From an uncultured Collinsella sp. (GTDB lineage: Bacteria; Actinomycetota; Coriobacteriia; Coriobacteriales; Coriobacteriaceae), in the NCBI GenBank assembly GCA_900541175.1, contig UQIT01000003.1:62001-126000 (forward strand): a stretch of DNA of 64,000 bases, read 5' to 3'. This document shows positions 42,673 through 52,032 of this stretch, piece after piece; positions within the stretch are counted from its first letter, which is position 1, and each line of letters starts with the position of its first letter. The position numbers and the translations under genes were made by a program. Below the pieces are notes generated by a model. It had not been told where the DNA came from. It did not search any database and worked only from the letters and a program-made list of their open reading frames with translations.

Positions 42673-43236
42673 ATGGGTCTGCTCGATTCGCTTAAGTCCA
42701 CCTTCACCTCGACCGGCGAGGCGTCCGTTCCGCCCGCAGCAAGCTTCGCTACCCGCGAAGGCGTCATCTATGCCCCCGTCAACGGCGTGCTCGTCAACCT
42801 GAACGAGGTTCCCGACGAGACGATCGCCTCGGGCATGCTTGGCCAGGGCTATGGCATCGAGCCCATTACCGGCACCATCTATGCGCCCGCCAACGGCCGC
42901 ATCGGTGCCACCACTGTCACCAACCACTCCATCGGCATGATTACCGAGGACGGCCTGCGCGTGTTCATCCATGTTGGCCTGGGCACCGTGGAAATGAACG
43001 GCAAGGGTTTTGCCCGCTTTGTCGAGATGGGCGATGTGGTCAAGGCAGGCCAGCCGCTCATCAGCTTCGACCGCGAGGCCATTAAGGCCGCTGGTCACGA
43101 GGACATCGTGACCGTCATCGTCTCCGAGCTCGATCGTCTTAAGAGCATCGACCATGTCGGCGAGTCTGGAACGCTTATCGGCGGCAACCCGCTCGTCAAG
43201 CTGGGCGACCCGCTGCTGGTTGCCAAGACCAAGTAG
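42673..43236 (+). CDS. crr: PTS glucose-type EIIA protein
   Basis: Phosphocarrier that passes phosphate from HPr to EIIB domains. 187 residues from MGLLDSLKSTFTSTGE, TTGGAGG upstream. EIIA-1 fold with ITGTIYAPANGRI, His85 (TNHSIGM) and phosphohistidine His100 (VFIHVGLGTVEMNGKGF). Free-standing, so it may serve the EIICB at 36.7 kb and other transporters. A good terminator follows at 43274. Confidence 0.93.
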   Translation: MGLLDSLKSTFTSTGEASVPPAASFATREGVIYAPVNGVLVNLNEVPDETIASGMLGQGYGIEPITGTIYAPANGRIGATTVTNHSIGMITEDGLRVFIHVGLGTVEMNGKGFARFVEMGDVVKAGQPLISFDREAIKAAGHEDIVTVIVSELDRLKSIDHVGESGTLIGGNPLVKLGDPLLVAKTK

Positions 43237-43273
43237 CCAGGCCCCACGCCACACAGCCAAAAGGCACCTCGTC

Positions 43274-43309
43274 AAGCGCCCGCGACCATTTGGCCGCGGG
43301 CGCTTTTCG
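43274..43309 (+). terminator. Terminator after the EIIA gene
   Basis: Stem AAGCGCCCGCG/CGCGGGCGCTT, then TTTTCGTTT. Confidence 0.85.
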
Positions 43310-43417
43310 TTTGAAAAACCATCCCGCCAATGCTTTATCTGTATAGCTCAAATGAGCCGAGCTGCTAGAATATCGAACTGTATGGATAACTATCATTCAA
43401 CCGTTATGGGAGGATAC

Positions 43418-44821
43418 GTGAACCGCACCAAAATCGCGCAGCTCTATGCCGATGCCGAGTCGCTCGGCGGCCAGACCGTCACCGTCGCCGGCTGGGTCAA
43501 GTCCGTCCGCGACATGAAGAACTTTGGCTTTGTTACGCTCAACGACGGCAGCTGCTTCCGCGACCTGCAGGTCGTCATGAACCGCGAGGCACTCGACAAC
43601 TACGACGAGATCGCCCATCAAAACGTCTCGGCCGCACTCATTTGCACCGGCACCGTCAAGCTGACCCCCGATGCGCCCCAGCCTTTCGAGCTTTCTGCCA
43701 CCTCCATCGAGGTCGAGGGCACGAGCGCCCCGGATTACCCGCTGCAGAAGAAGCGCGCAACCGTCGAGTTCCTGCGCACCCAGCAGCACCTGCGCCCGCG
43801 CACCAACCTGTTCCGCGCCGTGTTCCGCATCCGCTCTGTCGCGGCTGCCGCCATTCACCGCTTCTTCCAGGAGCAGGGCTTTGTCTACGTCAACACCCCC
43901 ATCATCACCACGAGTGACTGCGAGGGCGCCGGCGAGATGTTCCGCGTGACCACGCTCGACCCCAAAAATCCGCCCCTCACCGAGTCCGGCGAGGTCGACT
44001 GGAGCCAGGACTTCTTTGGCAAGCATGCAAGCCTCACCGTGTCCGGCCAGCTCAATGCCGAGAACTTTGCCATGGCCTTTGGCGACGTGTACACCTTTGG
44101 CCCCACCTTCCGTGCCGAGAACTCCAACACCACGCGCCACGCCGCCGAGTTTTGGATGATCGAGCCCGAGATGGCCTTTGCCGACCTGAACGACTTCATG
44201 GATAACGCCGAGGCCATGCTCAAGTACGTCCTCAAGGACGTTATGGCAACCTGCCCCGACGAGCTCAATATGCTCAACAAGTTTGTGGACAAGGGTCTGC
44301 TCGAGCGCCTGGACCATGTCGCCAACTCCGACTTTGCCCGCGTTACCTACACCGAGGCCGTCGAGATCCTGGAGCAGGCAGTCGCTGCTGGCCACCAGTT
44401 TGATTACCCCGTGAGCTGGGGCATCGACCTGCAGACCGAGCACGAGCGCTTCCTGACCGAGGAGCACTTTAAGCGACCGACTTTTGTGACCGACTACCCG
44501 GCCGAGATCAAGGCGTTCTACATGCGCATGAACGAGGACGGCAAGACCGTCGCCGCCGCCGACTGCCTGGTGCCCGGTATCGGCGAGATTATCGGCGGCT
44601 CCCAGCGCGAGGAGCGCCTGGATCTGCTCGAGGCCCGCATCAAGGACCTGGGCATGAATCCCGAGCAGTACAAGTACTACCTTGACCTGCGCCGCTACGG
44701 TTCCTGCAAGCACGCCGGCTACGGTCTGGGCTTCGAGCGCTTGGTCATGTATCTGACCGGCGTGGGCAACATCCGCGACGTCCTGCCGCACCCGCGCACC
44801 GTGGGCAACGCCGACTTCTAA
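43418..44821 (+). CDS. asnS: Asparaginyl-tRNA synthetase
   Basis: Charges tRNA-Asn. 467 residues. The start is GTG 43418 (MNRTKIAQLYADAESLGG): GGGAGG is four to five bases upstream; ATGs at 43382 and 43406 lack such a site. OB-fold domain (VTVAGWVKSVRDMKNFGFVTL), then class II catalytic core: motif 2 FRAENSNTTRHAAEFWMIEPE (interrupted here for length by its flanks) and motif 3 GYGLGFERLVMYLTG. Normal length. Confidence 0.95.
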   Translation: MNRTKIAQLYADAESLGGQTVTVAGWVKSVRDMKNFGFVTLNDGSCFRDLQVVMNREALDNYDEIAHQNVSAALICTGTVKLTPDAPQPFELSATSIEVEGTSAPDYPLQKKRATVEFLRTQQHLRPRTNLFRAVFRIRSVAAAAIHRFFQEQGFVYVNTPIITTSDCEGAGEMFRVTTLDPKNPPLTESGEVDWSQDFFGKHASLTVSGQLNAENFAMAFGDVYTFGPTFRAENSNTTRHAAEFWMIEPEMAFADLNDFMDNAEAMLKYVLKDVMATCPDELNMLNKFVDKGLLERLDHVANSDFARVTYTEAVEILEQAVAAGHQFDYPVSWGIDLQTEHERFLTEEHFKRPTFVTDYPAEIKAFYMRMNEDGKTVAAADCLVPGIGEIIGGSQREERLDLLEARIKDLGMNPEQYKYYLDLRRYGSCKHAGYGLGFERLVMYLTGVGNIRDVLPHPRTVGNADF

Positions 44822-44867
44822 TCGTCGGACGCTAGCTCGCGTCGCCACACGCCAATGCTCATCGCAT

Positions 44868-44904
44868 AAGCGTCTCTCGACATCAGTCGAGAGACGCTTT
44901 TTTC
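44868..44904 (+). terminator. Terminator of asnS
   Basis: Stem AAGCGTCTCTCGAC/GTCGAGAGACGCTT with ATCA loop and a six-T tail. Confidence 0.9.
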
Positions 44905-45079
44905 AACAGCATCCGTCAAGCTTTTGGCAAGGTTTTGGTCAGTTGAGCAGGGCTGTTGAAAACTCAACCCGCCGTTTGCCGACGACTACCGACCGCCCAG
45001 AGCGCTCTGCGCCCCTGGGAAAGCCCCACGTCCTAGGCTCCATACCGTCGCCACCCAAAACGGAAAGGACGTGGGCACG

Positions 45080-45865
45080 ATGACCGAAGCCGCTGTTGAA
45101 ACCTACGACACCACGACGAGAGGCGCCGCCTCGATGGCAGCCTATCGCGCCGTTCGTATCCTGCAGCTCTTGAGCGAAAACACCGGCGAAGACAAGGCCA
45201 TGCTTTCCGATGAGTTGATCCGGCGCCTCGCCCATCCCGACGACCCCGCCCGCATGCCCATCTCGGCGGCGCGGCGCAGCATCTACACCGCCATCTCCGC
45301 GCTTCGCCATGCCGGATACGAAATTGAGTACAAACGCGGCGTGGGCTACAAACTTCTTACCCGTCCGCTCACCGATGAAGAGATCATCCGGCTCCACGGT
45401 ATGGTCATGCGCAACCGCTCCACGCCTATCGCTATCCGCAAGAGCATGGCGCAGCACTTAGTTGCCATGGCGAGCGCCGACGTTCGCGGCTACCTCGATA
45501 CACCCGAACCCGCTCCAAGCGCAGGCAGCAAGGCTACCAAGGCAACACGCACGCCCATCAAGCGCATCGACACGTGCGAGCTCGTCGAGCAGGCCATCGA
45601 CCACGGAACCACGGTGAGTTTTGATATTTCGAGCGTCACGGCACGTGGCGAAACCGAAGTAGCACGGATGACACTCCGCCCCTTTGCCATCAGGCAGCGC
45701 GATGGCATCTCGTATTTGCTGGGAACGGTCTATGACGCCCGAGGCGCCGATGACACGCTGCGTACCGTAGAGATTGGCCGCATGAGAAACGTCACCACAC
45801 GTCTCCTCGACGGCAAGAAGCTTTTCGCCGCCCTGGACGAGGAGGAGGACGCCTCCGCTGCATAA
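45080..45865 (+). CDS. HTH/WYL-like transcriptional regulator
   Basis: 261 residues from MTEAAVETYDTTTRGA, with AAAGGA about ten bases upstream (a GTG three codons earlier is too near it). The first ~95 residues hold a winged-helix-like DNA-binding region (SAARRSIYTAISALRHAGYEIEYKRGVGY), followed by a C-terminal half with RPFAIRQRDGISYLLGTVYDARG, consistent with the WYL sensory family. It stands alone before the ABC transporter operon; no target is apparent. Confidence 0.75.
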   Translation: MTEAAVETYDTTTRGAASMAAYRAVRILQLLSENTGEDKAMLSDELIRRLAHPDDPARMPISAARRSIYTAISALRHAGYEIEYKRGVGYKLLTRPLTDEEIIRLHGMVMRNRSTPIAIRKSMAQHLVAMASADVRGYLDTPEPAPSAGSKATKATRTPIKRIDTCELVEQAIDHGTTVSFDISSVTARGETEVARMTLRPFAIRQRDGISYLLGTVYDARGADDTLRTVEIGRMRNVTTRLLDGKKLFAALDEEEDASAA

Positions 45866-45934
45866 GACCCTCCGCCGCCCATTCGACTACCCGTACCGCC
45901 CATCCGATTCTGTATTAAAAAACCCGCCAAGTTA

Positions 45935-45962
45935 TTGTAAAAATGGACATCCGCGCTACTAT
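45935..45962 (+). promoter_or_regulatory. Promoter of the ABC transporter operon
   Basis: TTGTAA (45935-45940), 16-base spacer, TACTAT (45957-45962), about 65 bases before the lipoprotein start codon; a GCACT/AGTGC hairpin lies in the leader. Moderate match. Confidence 0.45.
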
Positions 45963-46025
45963 AGTTCCACTTGCACTTTGTTTGAGTGCAGTGTTTCCAG
46001 CCATTTCTATACTGGGGGTAACGAT

Positions 46026-47006
46026 ATGAAGGACATCACCATCAGCCGCAGGAGCCTTCTGGTATCTGCTGGCCTGCTCGCGCTCGCTCCGCTCGCCGGA
46101 TGCGGCGGCAACTCTGGTTCCGGCTCTGCTGCCGCCGGTTCCGACTACACCGTCGGCGTTCTGCAGCTCACCGAGCACTCCGCACTCGACGCCGCCAACG
46201 ACGGCTTTGTCAAGGCCATCAAGAAGAGCGGCCTTAAGGTCAAGATCGACCAGAAGAACGCCCAGAACGACCAGTCCACGTGTAAGTCCATTGCCGACAA
46301 GTTTGTGGGCGACAACGTCAACCTGATTTATGCCATCGCCACGCCCGCCGCGCAGGCTGCCGCCGGCGCCACGGCCGATATCCCCATCGTGGGCTGCGCC
46401 ATCACCGACTACGCCGCCTCCGGCCTGGTCCAGGACAACGACAAGCCCGGCACCAACGTCACGGGCGCTTCCGACCTCACCCCGGTCGCCGAGCAGCTCG
46501 AGATGATGCAGAAGGTCCTGCCCGACGTTAAAAAGGTCGGCCTGCTCTACTGCACCGCCGAGTCCAACTCCGACGTCCAGATCAAGGCCGCCAAGAAGGA
46601 GCTCGACAAGCTGGGCCTCGAGTACACTGACTTCACCGTCTCGAGCTCCAACGAGATTCAGTCCGTCGTCGAGTCTGCCGTGGGCAAGGTCGACGCGCTG
46701 TACTCCCCCACCGACAACACCATCGCCGCGGGTGCTTCGCAGGTCGGTCAGATCTGCAAGGAGAATAAGCTCCCCTTCGTGACCGGCGAGGAGGGCATGT
46801 GCATGGCCGGCGGCCTGTTCACCCTCTCCATCAACTACGAGGATCTGGGCTACGCCGCGGGCGAGATGGCAGTTAAGATTCTGAAGGGCGAGGCCAAGCC
46901 CGAAGATATGCCGATCAAGCACCTCTCGAGCAAGGACCTGGTCGTCGTCAAGAACGACGAGATGGCCGAGGCTCTAGGCATCGACCTTTCCGCTCTGGAC
47001 GAGTAG
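46026..47006 (+). CDS. ABC transporter substrate-binding lipoprotein (COG2984/TrpX type)
   Basis: 326 residues from MKDITISRRSLLVSAGLLAL; GGGGGT upstream. Lipobox LAPLAGCGG: the cysteine is lipidated after signal-peptide removal. The mature protein is a periplasmic-binding-like fold (YTVGVLQLTEHSALDAANDGF, VGLLYCTAESNSDVQIKAA). Family members bind tryptophan, tyrosine or similar. It opens an operon with a permease and an ATPase; a stable hairpin follows it, which would favour extra copies of this subunit. Confidence 0.9.
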   Translation: MKDITISRRSLLVSAGLLALAPLAGCGGNSGSGSAAAGSDYTVGVLQLTEHSALDAANDGFVKAIKKSGLKVKIDQKNAQNDQSTCKSIADKFVGDNVNLIYAIATPAAQAAAGATADIPIVGCAITDYAASGLVQDNDKPGTNVTGASDLTPVAEQLEMMQKVLPDVKKVGLLYCTAESNSDVQIKAAKKELDKLGLEYTDFTVSSSNEIQSVVESAVGKVDALYSPTDNTIAAGASQVGQICKENKLPFVTGEEGMCMAGGLFTLSINYEDLGYAAGEMAVKILKGEAKPEDMPIKHLSSKDLVVVKNDEMAEALGIDLSALDE

Positions 47007-47077
47007 CACCATGTGCGGTAACGCAGCTAGGGCACGCACTTGCGCCGTTGCCGTGTTATTCAATATCTGAGCCACAG

Positions 47078-47106
47078 GGGCGAACGCCAAAGACCGGCGT
47101 TCGCCC
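47078..47106 (+). terminator. Hairpin between binding protein and permease genes
   Basis: GGGCGAACGCC/GGCGTTCGCCC stem with a seven-base loop and no long T run (TGCTTG). More likely an mRNA-stabilising or partial terminator element that raises binding-protein output relative to the permease. Confidence 0.55.
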
Positions 47107-47210
47107 TGCTTGTTACGGATGAGACAAAACATCCGGCCGCAGCTCTTTTATGCATTGTTACCGCTATCATGGTGACTCACGTGTCCACCCTATCCTAGGA
47201 GGTATGAAGC

Positions 47211-48134
47211 ATGCTTATTGCATTGCAGGGCGCCGTTTCGCAGGGCGTCCTCTGGGGCATTATGGTGCTTGGCGTGTTTATCACGTTCCGCCTGCTCGAC
47301 ATTCCCGATATGACCTGCGACGGCAGCTTTGCCCTCGGCGGCTGCGTCTGCGCCGTGCTCATCGTCAATAACAACGTCGACCCGCTGTTCGCCGTGCTGG
47401 CCGGCATGTGTGCCGGTGCCATCGCGGGCGCCGTCACGGGCATTTTGACCACTGTCTTTGAGATTCCCGCGATCCTCGCCGGAATCCTGACGCAGATCAG
47501 TCTGTGGTCCATCAACCTGCGCATCATGGGCAAATCCAATACGCCCATCCTTGCCAAAGGCACCGTGTTCTCGGCCGTCAGCAACATGACCGGCCTGCCG
47601 CAGTCCACCGTCGCCATCATCCTGGGCATCTTGCTCGCCGTGGCTATCGTTGCCATCCTGTATTGGTTCTTTGGCACCGAGATTGGCTCAGCACTGCGCG
47701 CCACCGGCAACAACGAGTACATGATCCGCGCCCTGGGCGTCAACACCAACTCCACCAAGATGATCGCCCTCGTGCTCTCCAACGCCCTTATCGGCCTTTC
47801 GGGCGCACTCATCTGCCAGAGCCAGAAGTACGCCGACATTGGCATGGGCACCGGTGCCATCGTTATCGGTCTTGCCGCCATTGTTATCGGTGAGGTGCTC
47901 GGCCGTCTGCTGCCCGGCGGCCTCACGCAGTTTAGCGTCCGCCTGGCCTCTGCCGTCTTTGGCTCCGTGGTGTACTTCCTTATCCGCGCCATCGTGCTGC
48001 AGTTGGGCATGGACGCCAACGACATGAAGCTGCTCTCCGCCGTAATTGTCGCTGTGGCCCTGTGCGTGCCCGTGGTTTGGGAGCGCTATAAGCTCCGCAG
48101 CTCCTACACGAAGGGGGATGAGGCAGATGCTTAA
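47211..48134 (+). CDS. ABC transporter permease (COG4120 type)
   Basis: 307 residues, about nine membrane helices. MLIALQGAVSQGVLWGIMVL, then RLLDIPDMTCDGSFALGG, and the EAA-like loop ALRATGNNEYMIRALGVNTN that contacts the ATPase. ATG 47211 with AGGAGG upstream. It overlaps the ATPase gene by eight bases. Confidence 0.92.
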   Translation: MLIALQGAVSQGVLWGIMVLGVFITFRLLDIPDMTCDGSFALGGCVCAVLIVNNNVDPLFAVLAGMCAGAIAGAVTGILTTVFEIPAILAGILTQISLWSINLRIMGKSNTPILAKGTVFSAVSNMTGLPQSTVAIILGILLAVAIVAILYWFFGTEIGSALRATGNNEYMIRALGVNTNSTKMIALVLSNALIGLSGALICQSQKYADIGMGTGAIVIGLAAIVIGEVLGRLLPGGLTQFSVRLASAVFGSVVYFLIRAIVLQLGMDANDMKLLSAVIVAVALCVPVVWERYKLRSSYTKGDEADA

Positions 48135-48921
48135 GCTCTCGCACGTCAAGAAGACCTTTAACAAGGGCACCGTCACCGAGAAGCGCGCGCTCACCGGCGT
48201 CGACCTCACCCTGAATGACGACGACTTTGTAACCGTGATCGGCGGCAATGGCGCCGGCAAGTCCACGCTGCTCAACATGATCGCCGGCGTGTACCCGCTC
48301 GATTCGGGCGTTATTGAGCTCGACGGCACCGATATCTCGCGCCTGAGCGAGTCGCAGCGCGCCAAGTACCTGGGCCGCGTGTTTCAGGACCCCATGCGCG
48401 GTACCGCTGCCGACATGCAGGTCGCCGAGAACCTGGCCCTCGCCAAGCGTCGCGGCCAGCGTCGCGGCCTTTCGTGGGGCGTTACCAAGGCCGAGAAGGA
48501 CGAGTACGTTGAGCTGCTCAAGCGCCTGGACCTTGGTCTGGACACACGCCTCAACGCCAAGGTCGGCCTGCTCTCGGGCGGCCAGCGCCAGGCACTCACC
48601 CTGCTGATGGCCACGCTCACCAGGCCGCGCCTGCTGCTGCTCGACGAGCACACTGCGGCCCTCGACCCCAAGACGGCCTCTAAGGTGCTCAACCTGACCG
48701 AGGAGATCGTCGACGAGAACCACCTGACCACGCTCATGGTCACGCACAACATGAACGACGCCATCCGTCTGGGCAACCGTCTGATCATGATGCACGAGGG
48801 CCATGTGATCTACGACGTGGCGGGCGATGAGAAGAAGTCGCTCACCGTGGCCGACCTGCTGCAGAAATTCGAGGAGGTCTCGGGCGGCGAGCTCGCCAAC
48901 GACCGCATGCTGCTAAGCTAA
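48127..48921 (+). CDS. ABC transporter ATP-binding protein (COG1101 type)
   Basis: 264 residues from MLKLSHVKKTFNKGTVTEKR; GGGGG upstream. Walker A GGNGAGKST, signature LLSGGQRQAL, Walker B LLLLDEHTAALD (with an unusual H after E), His switch VTHNM. Powers the transporter. The start codon falls inside the permease stop region, so translation is coupled. A terminator follows. Confidence 0.93.
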   Translation: MLKLSHVKKTFNKGTVTEKRALTGVDLTLNDDDFVTVIGGNGAGKSTLLNMIAGVYPLDSGVIELDGTDISRLSESQRAKYLGRVFQDPMRGTAADMQVAENLALAKRRGQRRGLSWGVTKAEKDEYVELLKRLDLGLDTRLNAKVGLLSGGQRQALTLLMATLTRPRLLLLDEHTAALDPKTASKVLNLTEEIVDENHLTTLMVTHNMNDAIRLGNRLIMMHEGHVIYDVAGDEKKSLTVADLLQKFEEVSGGELANDRMLLS

Positions 48922-48974
48922 ACCTACCAAAAAGGGACAGGTTTATTTTGGCAGGTTTTATCTGCGCAAACGTC
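48922..48974. repeat. Dispersed 53-base hairpin repeat, copy 2
   Basis: Same core as 14950-15002 (CCAAAAAGGGACAGGTTTAT ... AAACGTC). It lies directly after the ATPase stop codon, before the terminator. Confidence 0.75.
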
Positions 48975-49014
48975 AAAACCGCCGCTAAGGGACAAGCGCC
49001 CTTGCGGCGGTTTT
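48975..49014 (+). terminator. Terminator of the ABC operon
   Basis: Stem AAAACCGCCGC/GCGGCGGTTTT with an 18-base loop, tail TTTTCGC. Confidence 0.8.
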
Positions 49015-49078
49015 CGCATATTATGTCGATAATCCGATATTCAACCAGACATTCTGGCTAAGGACTAAGGAAACTGCC

Positions 49079-49242
49079 ATGAAAAGACCTCTTCCCCGTC
49101 TTGCTTGACCGCCGCACTCCTTACCGGCGTGCTCGCCGGCGCCCCAGCTTACGCCACCGCGACCGCCCCATCTCAAGTTATCGGCCCGTCCGATGTGATC
49201 GGACGGGCTTCTTGGTGGGTATCATGGTTGAACGATCATTAG
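49079..49242 (+). pseudogene. Frameshifted signal-peptide remnant
   Basis: ATG 49079 (AAGGAAACTGCC upstream) reads MKRPLPRLA then stops; shifting by one base at about 49106 continues LTAALLTGVLAGAPAYATAT, an intact-looking export signal ending in an AYA cleavage site, then a short tail to a stop at 49240. A terminator hairpin (49184-49213) lies within it. Looks like the head and terminator of a deleted secreted-protein gene. Alternative: chance. Confidence 0.4.
49184..49213 (+). terminator. Terminator hairpin inside the remnant
   Basis: GCCCGTCCGA/TCGGACGGGC stem with loop TGTGA, followed by TTCTTGG. Confidence 0.5.
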
Positions 49243-49256
49243 GAGGTTTTCCCTAC

Positions 49257-50024
49257 ATGGAATTGTTTGAGCCGATTCTTCATTTCTTTGAGCAACGGTG
49301 GGTCCACAACATCATCTGGGCCGTCATCTTGGCGATAGGCACCGCCGTCGCCGCCAAGGTCGTATCCAAGACCCTGAACCATCTGCTTAACCGAGACGAT
49401 AACCCGCTTCCGGCATCGAGTATCTTCATCAACATCGCGCGCGCCGTCATCTGGATGATTGGCGGCAGCTTTATCCTCGATAACTGCTTTGGCATTAACG
49501 CAAACGCGCTCGTCGCCGCCCTTGGCGTCGGCGGCATCGCCATCTCGCTCGGCTTTCAGGACACGCTGTCAAACCTTATCGGCGGCATGCAGGTGACCTT
49601 TATGGGCATCATCAAGCCCGGCGACAATATCGAGGTCGGCGGCGTATCCGGCGTGGTCCAAGACATCACTTGGCGCCATACAACGATTGAGGATGCCTGT
49701 GGGCAGACCATCATCGTCCCCAACTCCAACATCTCCAAGAACACGCTCGTGCACCTCATGCCCTTTGGGCGCGTTGCCGTGCCCGTCGCGGTCAAGGACA
49801 CGTCCAAGTGGGCTTCACTGGACGCACTGGCAGACGAGCTGACCAGCGCCACCAAAGCCGCCGTGCTTCCCATCTCGGGCTTTGACAAGGAGCCCTACGT
49901 ACTCTTTAGCGAAATCGGCGACTTTGGCATCAAAGGAAAGATCATCTTTATCGTCAGCGACGACAGCACTACTTTCACGGCAGCCGACGCCTGCATCCGC
50001 GCCATCGCCCCCATCATCGCCTAA
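49257..50024 (+). CDS. Small mechanosensitive ion channel (MscS family)
   Basis: 255 residues from MELFEPILHFFEQRWVHNII; AGGAGG eleven bases upstream. About three membrane helices (to residue 110), the last pore-lining helix ALGVGGIAISLGFQDTLSN being the MscS signature, then a beta domain (GDNIEVGGVSGVVQDITWRH). Relieves osmotic downshock. Its length is close to a minimal MscS. Confidence 0.9.
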   Translation: MELFEPILHFFEQRWVHNIIWAVILAIGTAVAAKVVSKTLNHLLNRDDNPLPASSIFINIARAVIWMIGGSFILDNCFGINANALVAALGVGGIAISLGFQDTLSNLIGGMQVTFMGIIKPGDNIEVGGVSGVVQDITWRHTTIEDACGQTIIVPNSNISKNTLVHLMPFGRVAVPVAVKDTSKWASLDALADELTSATKAAVLPISGFDKEPYVLFSEIGDFGIKGKIIFIVSDDSTTFTAADACIRAIAPIIA

Positions 50025-50115
50025 CCCGCCAAAAAGGGACAGGCACCTTTGTGGTGGTTTTCATTCGTGGTACCATGGTTTATGTAGTTGTTTAAACGAC
50101 TAAGGGAGCAACATC

Positions 50116-52032
50116 ATGGAAGAGGCCTATCGTCAAGCACGCAAGCGCGGCGAGCAAGGACGTCGACGCGCCATTAGCCAAAGCGAGCATCCATACCTTA
50201 CGGACCTCGACAGTTTGATTGCTCAGCTCCCCTTAGGTCAGCGAGTGAGTGTCGGCCTGCGGGATATTCCGATCGAAATGGTCGTCGGCACTGTCACCAA
50301 GGGCCGTCAGTCCGCCTTTTCATGCAACTTTATGCCCCTGCTGCCGTTTAACACCGAGTTCGCCCGCAAGTGGTCCAACCTCTACGACATCCAGGTAACC
50401 GAGGGCTATCGCGACCCCATCATCGTCACCGAGTTCATGCATCGGTTCTATGTCCAGGAAGGCAATAAACGCGTCAGTGTCCTCAAATTCTTGGACGCTC
50501 CAACGGTTTCGGCCAGGGTCACCCGTCTCTACCCCGGCACATGGGATTCCGTCGAAAGCCGCCTGTACGGTGAATTCTGCGCGTTTTGGCGCGTCTGCCC
50601 CCTATACGAGATCGAGTTCTCGCGTGAGGGAAGCTACGAGACGCTCGCCAAGATGCTCGGTCAGAATCTTATCGAAAAATGGCCGCAGAAAAAGGTCGAC
50701 TACCTGCGCCACACCTTCCTGCTCTTTAAGCGCGCCTACCTTCGCGCAGGCGGCGACCACCTGGACATTACGCCCGCCGACGCCATGCTCGTGTACCTCA
50801 ATGTGTACAACCAGGACCGCCTGCTGGATACGCCAACGGATATCGTCGTAAACCGCCTGTGCAAGATTTGGCGCGAGCTGGTCATTGCCGGCAAAAATGA
50901 CGAGGACAAGGTCGATCTTGTTGAAGCGCCGAGCGTCGACGAGGAGGAGTCGCCCGCCAAGTCCACCTCCGGCGTGCTCAACTTCTTTATGGGCAAGACC
51001 GTCTATTCGGCGACCAACCCCCTGCGCATCGCCTTTATCCATGAGTTCCCCTGTGCGACGTCGAGCTGGGACAGCCTGCACGACCAAGGGCGTCAGTATC
51101 TCGATGAGCACTTTGGCGGTATCGTGCGCACCGAGGCGTTCGAGGACTGTCACGATCCGGATGTGTTCTACGCCGCCGTGGAAACGGCTGTCAAACATGG
51201 GGCAAACGTCATCTTCTCGACCTCGCACCGCCTGATGGAATACACGCTCAGGGCTGCCGTTGAGTATCCCCAGGTTCGGTTCCTCAACTGCTCTATCGGC
51301 CTTCCCCATCAAAGCGTCCGTTCGTACTTTGGCAAGATGTACGAGGCCAAGTTCCTCCTGGGCGCCCTTGCCGCCAGCATGGCGGACAACCACCGCATCG
51401 GCTACCACGCGTCGGTCTTCGCCTCGGGCGCGCTCAGCGAGATCAACGCCTTTGCGATTGGCGCCTCGCTGCTCGACCCCCGTGCGCAAATTATCCTGAC
51501 TTGGGGCGATGTGCCCGCCGGAGGCCTTGCCGAGGCCATGTGCCGCGAAGGTGTAAGCGTCATGACCGGCGCCGACATGTCAAAGTCGCTCGAAGACCCC
51601 ACGGCCTACGGACTTCACCGCCTGGTCGATGGCAAGGTTACCGGCATCGCCATGCCGGTATGGAACTGGGGCCGTTACTACGAGCTCATCGTTCGCAGCC
51701 TTCTGCACGGCACGTGGGACGAGACCAGCGATGACAACCAAGTGCGCGCCGTCAACTACTGGTACGGCATGAGCTCTGGCGTTATCGACATCCGTTACGC
51801 TCCGGGCCTACCCTACCAGACGCGCAAACTCGTGCAGTTGCTCCGTAACGGCATTGTTGAGGGATCCATCAACCCCTTTGGCGGCGAGCTCCACAGCCAG
51901 AACGGCGTGGTACAGATCGAAGGCTTCCCTCCGCTGCCGAGCACGCAGATTGTCGAGATGAATTGGCTGGCGGATAACGTGGTAGGCACCATTCCGCAGC
52001 TCGACGATGAGCCGAAAGTCCCTGCCCTATGA
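50116..52032 (+). CDS. Cytoplasmic ParB-like/BMP-domain fusion protein
   Basis: 638 residues, ATG 50116 with AAGGGAG. No signal peptide. Residues about 45-140 look ParB-like (YRDPIIVTEFMHRFYVQEGNKRVSVLKFL; the core EGNKRVSV resembles the catalytic loop of ParB/sulfiredoxin-type proteins). A helical part follows (150-265). From about 302 the chain is a BMP/PnrA-type nucleoside-binding lipoprotein domain (RIAFIHEFPCATSSWDSLHD, NVIFSTSHRLMEYTLRAA, NRIGY-like NHRIGYHASVFASGALSEIN). It has no lipoprotein cysteine and no transporter beside it. It overlaps the phosphoesterase gene by four bases. Function unknown; cytosolic nucleoside sensing is a guess. Confidence 0.75.
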   Translation: MEEAYRQARKRGEQGRRRAISQSEHPYLTDLDSLIAQLPLGQRVSVGLRDIPIEMVVGTVTKGRQSAFSCNFMPLLPFNTEFARKWSNLYDIQVTEGYRDPIIVTEFMHRFYVQEGNKRVSVLKFLDAPTVSARVTRLYPGTWDSVESRLYGEFCAFWRVCPLYEIEFSREGSYETLAKMLGQNLIEKWPQKKVDYLRHTFLLFKRAYLRAGGDHLDITPADAMLVYLNVYNQDRLLDTPTDIVVNRLCKIWRELVIAGKNDEDKVDLVEAPSVDEEESPAKSTSGVLNFFMGKTVYSATNPLRIAFIHEFPCATSSWDSLHDQGRQYLDEHFGGIVRTEAFEDCHDPDVFYAAVETAVKHGANVIFSTSHRLMEYTLRAAVEYPQVRFLNCSIGLPHQSVRSYFGKMYEAKFLLGALAASMADNHRIGYHASVFASGALSEINAFAIGASLLDPRAQIILTWGDVPAGGLAEAMCREGVSVMTGADMSKSLEDPTAYGLHRLVDGKVTGIAMPVWNWGRYYELIVRSLLHGTWDETSDDNQVRAVNYWYGMSSGVIDIRYAPGLPYQTRKLVQLLRNGIVEGSINPFGGELHSQNGVVQIEGFPPLPSTQIVEMNWLADNVVGTIPQLDDEPKVPAL

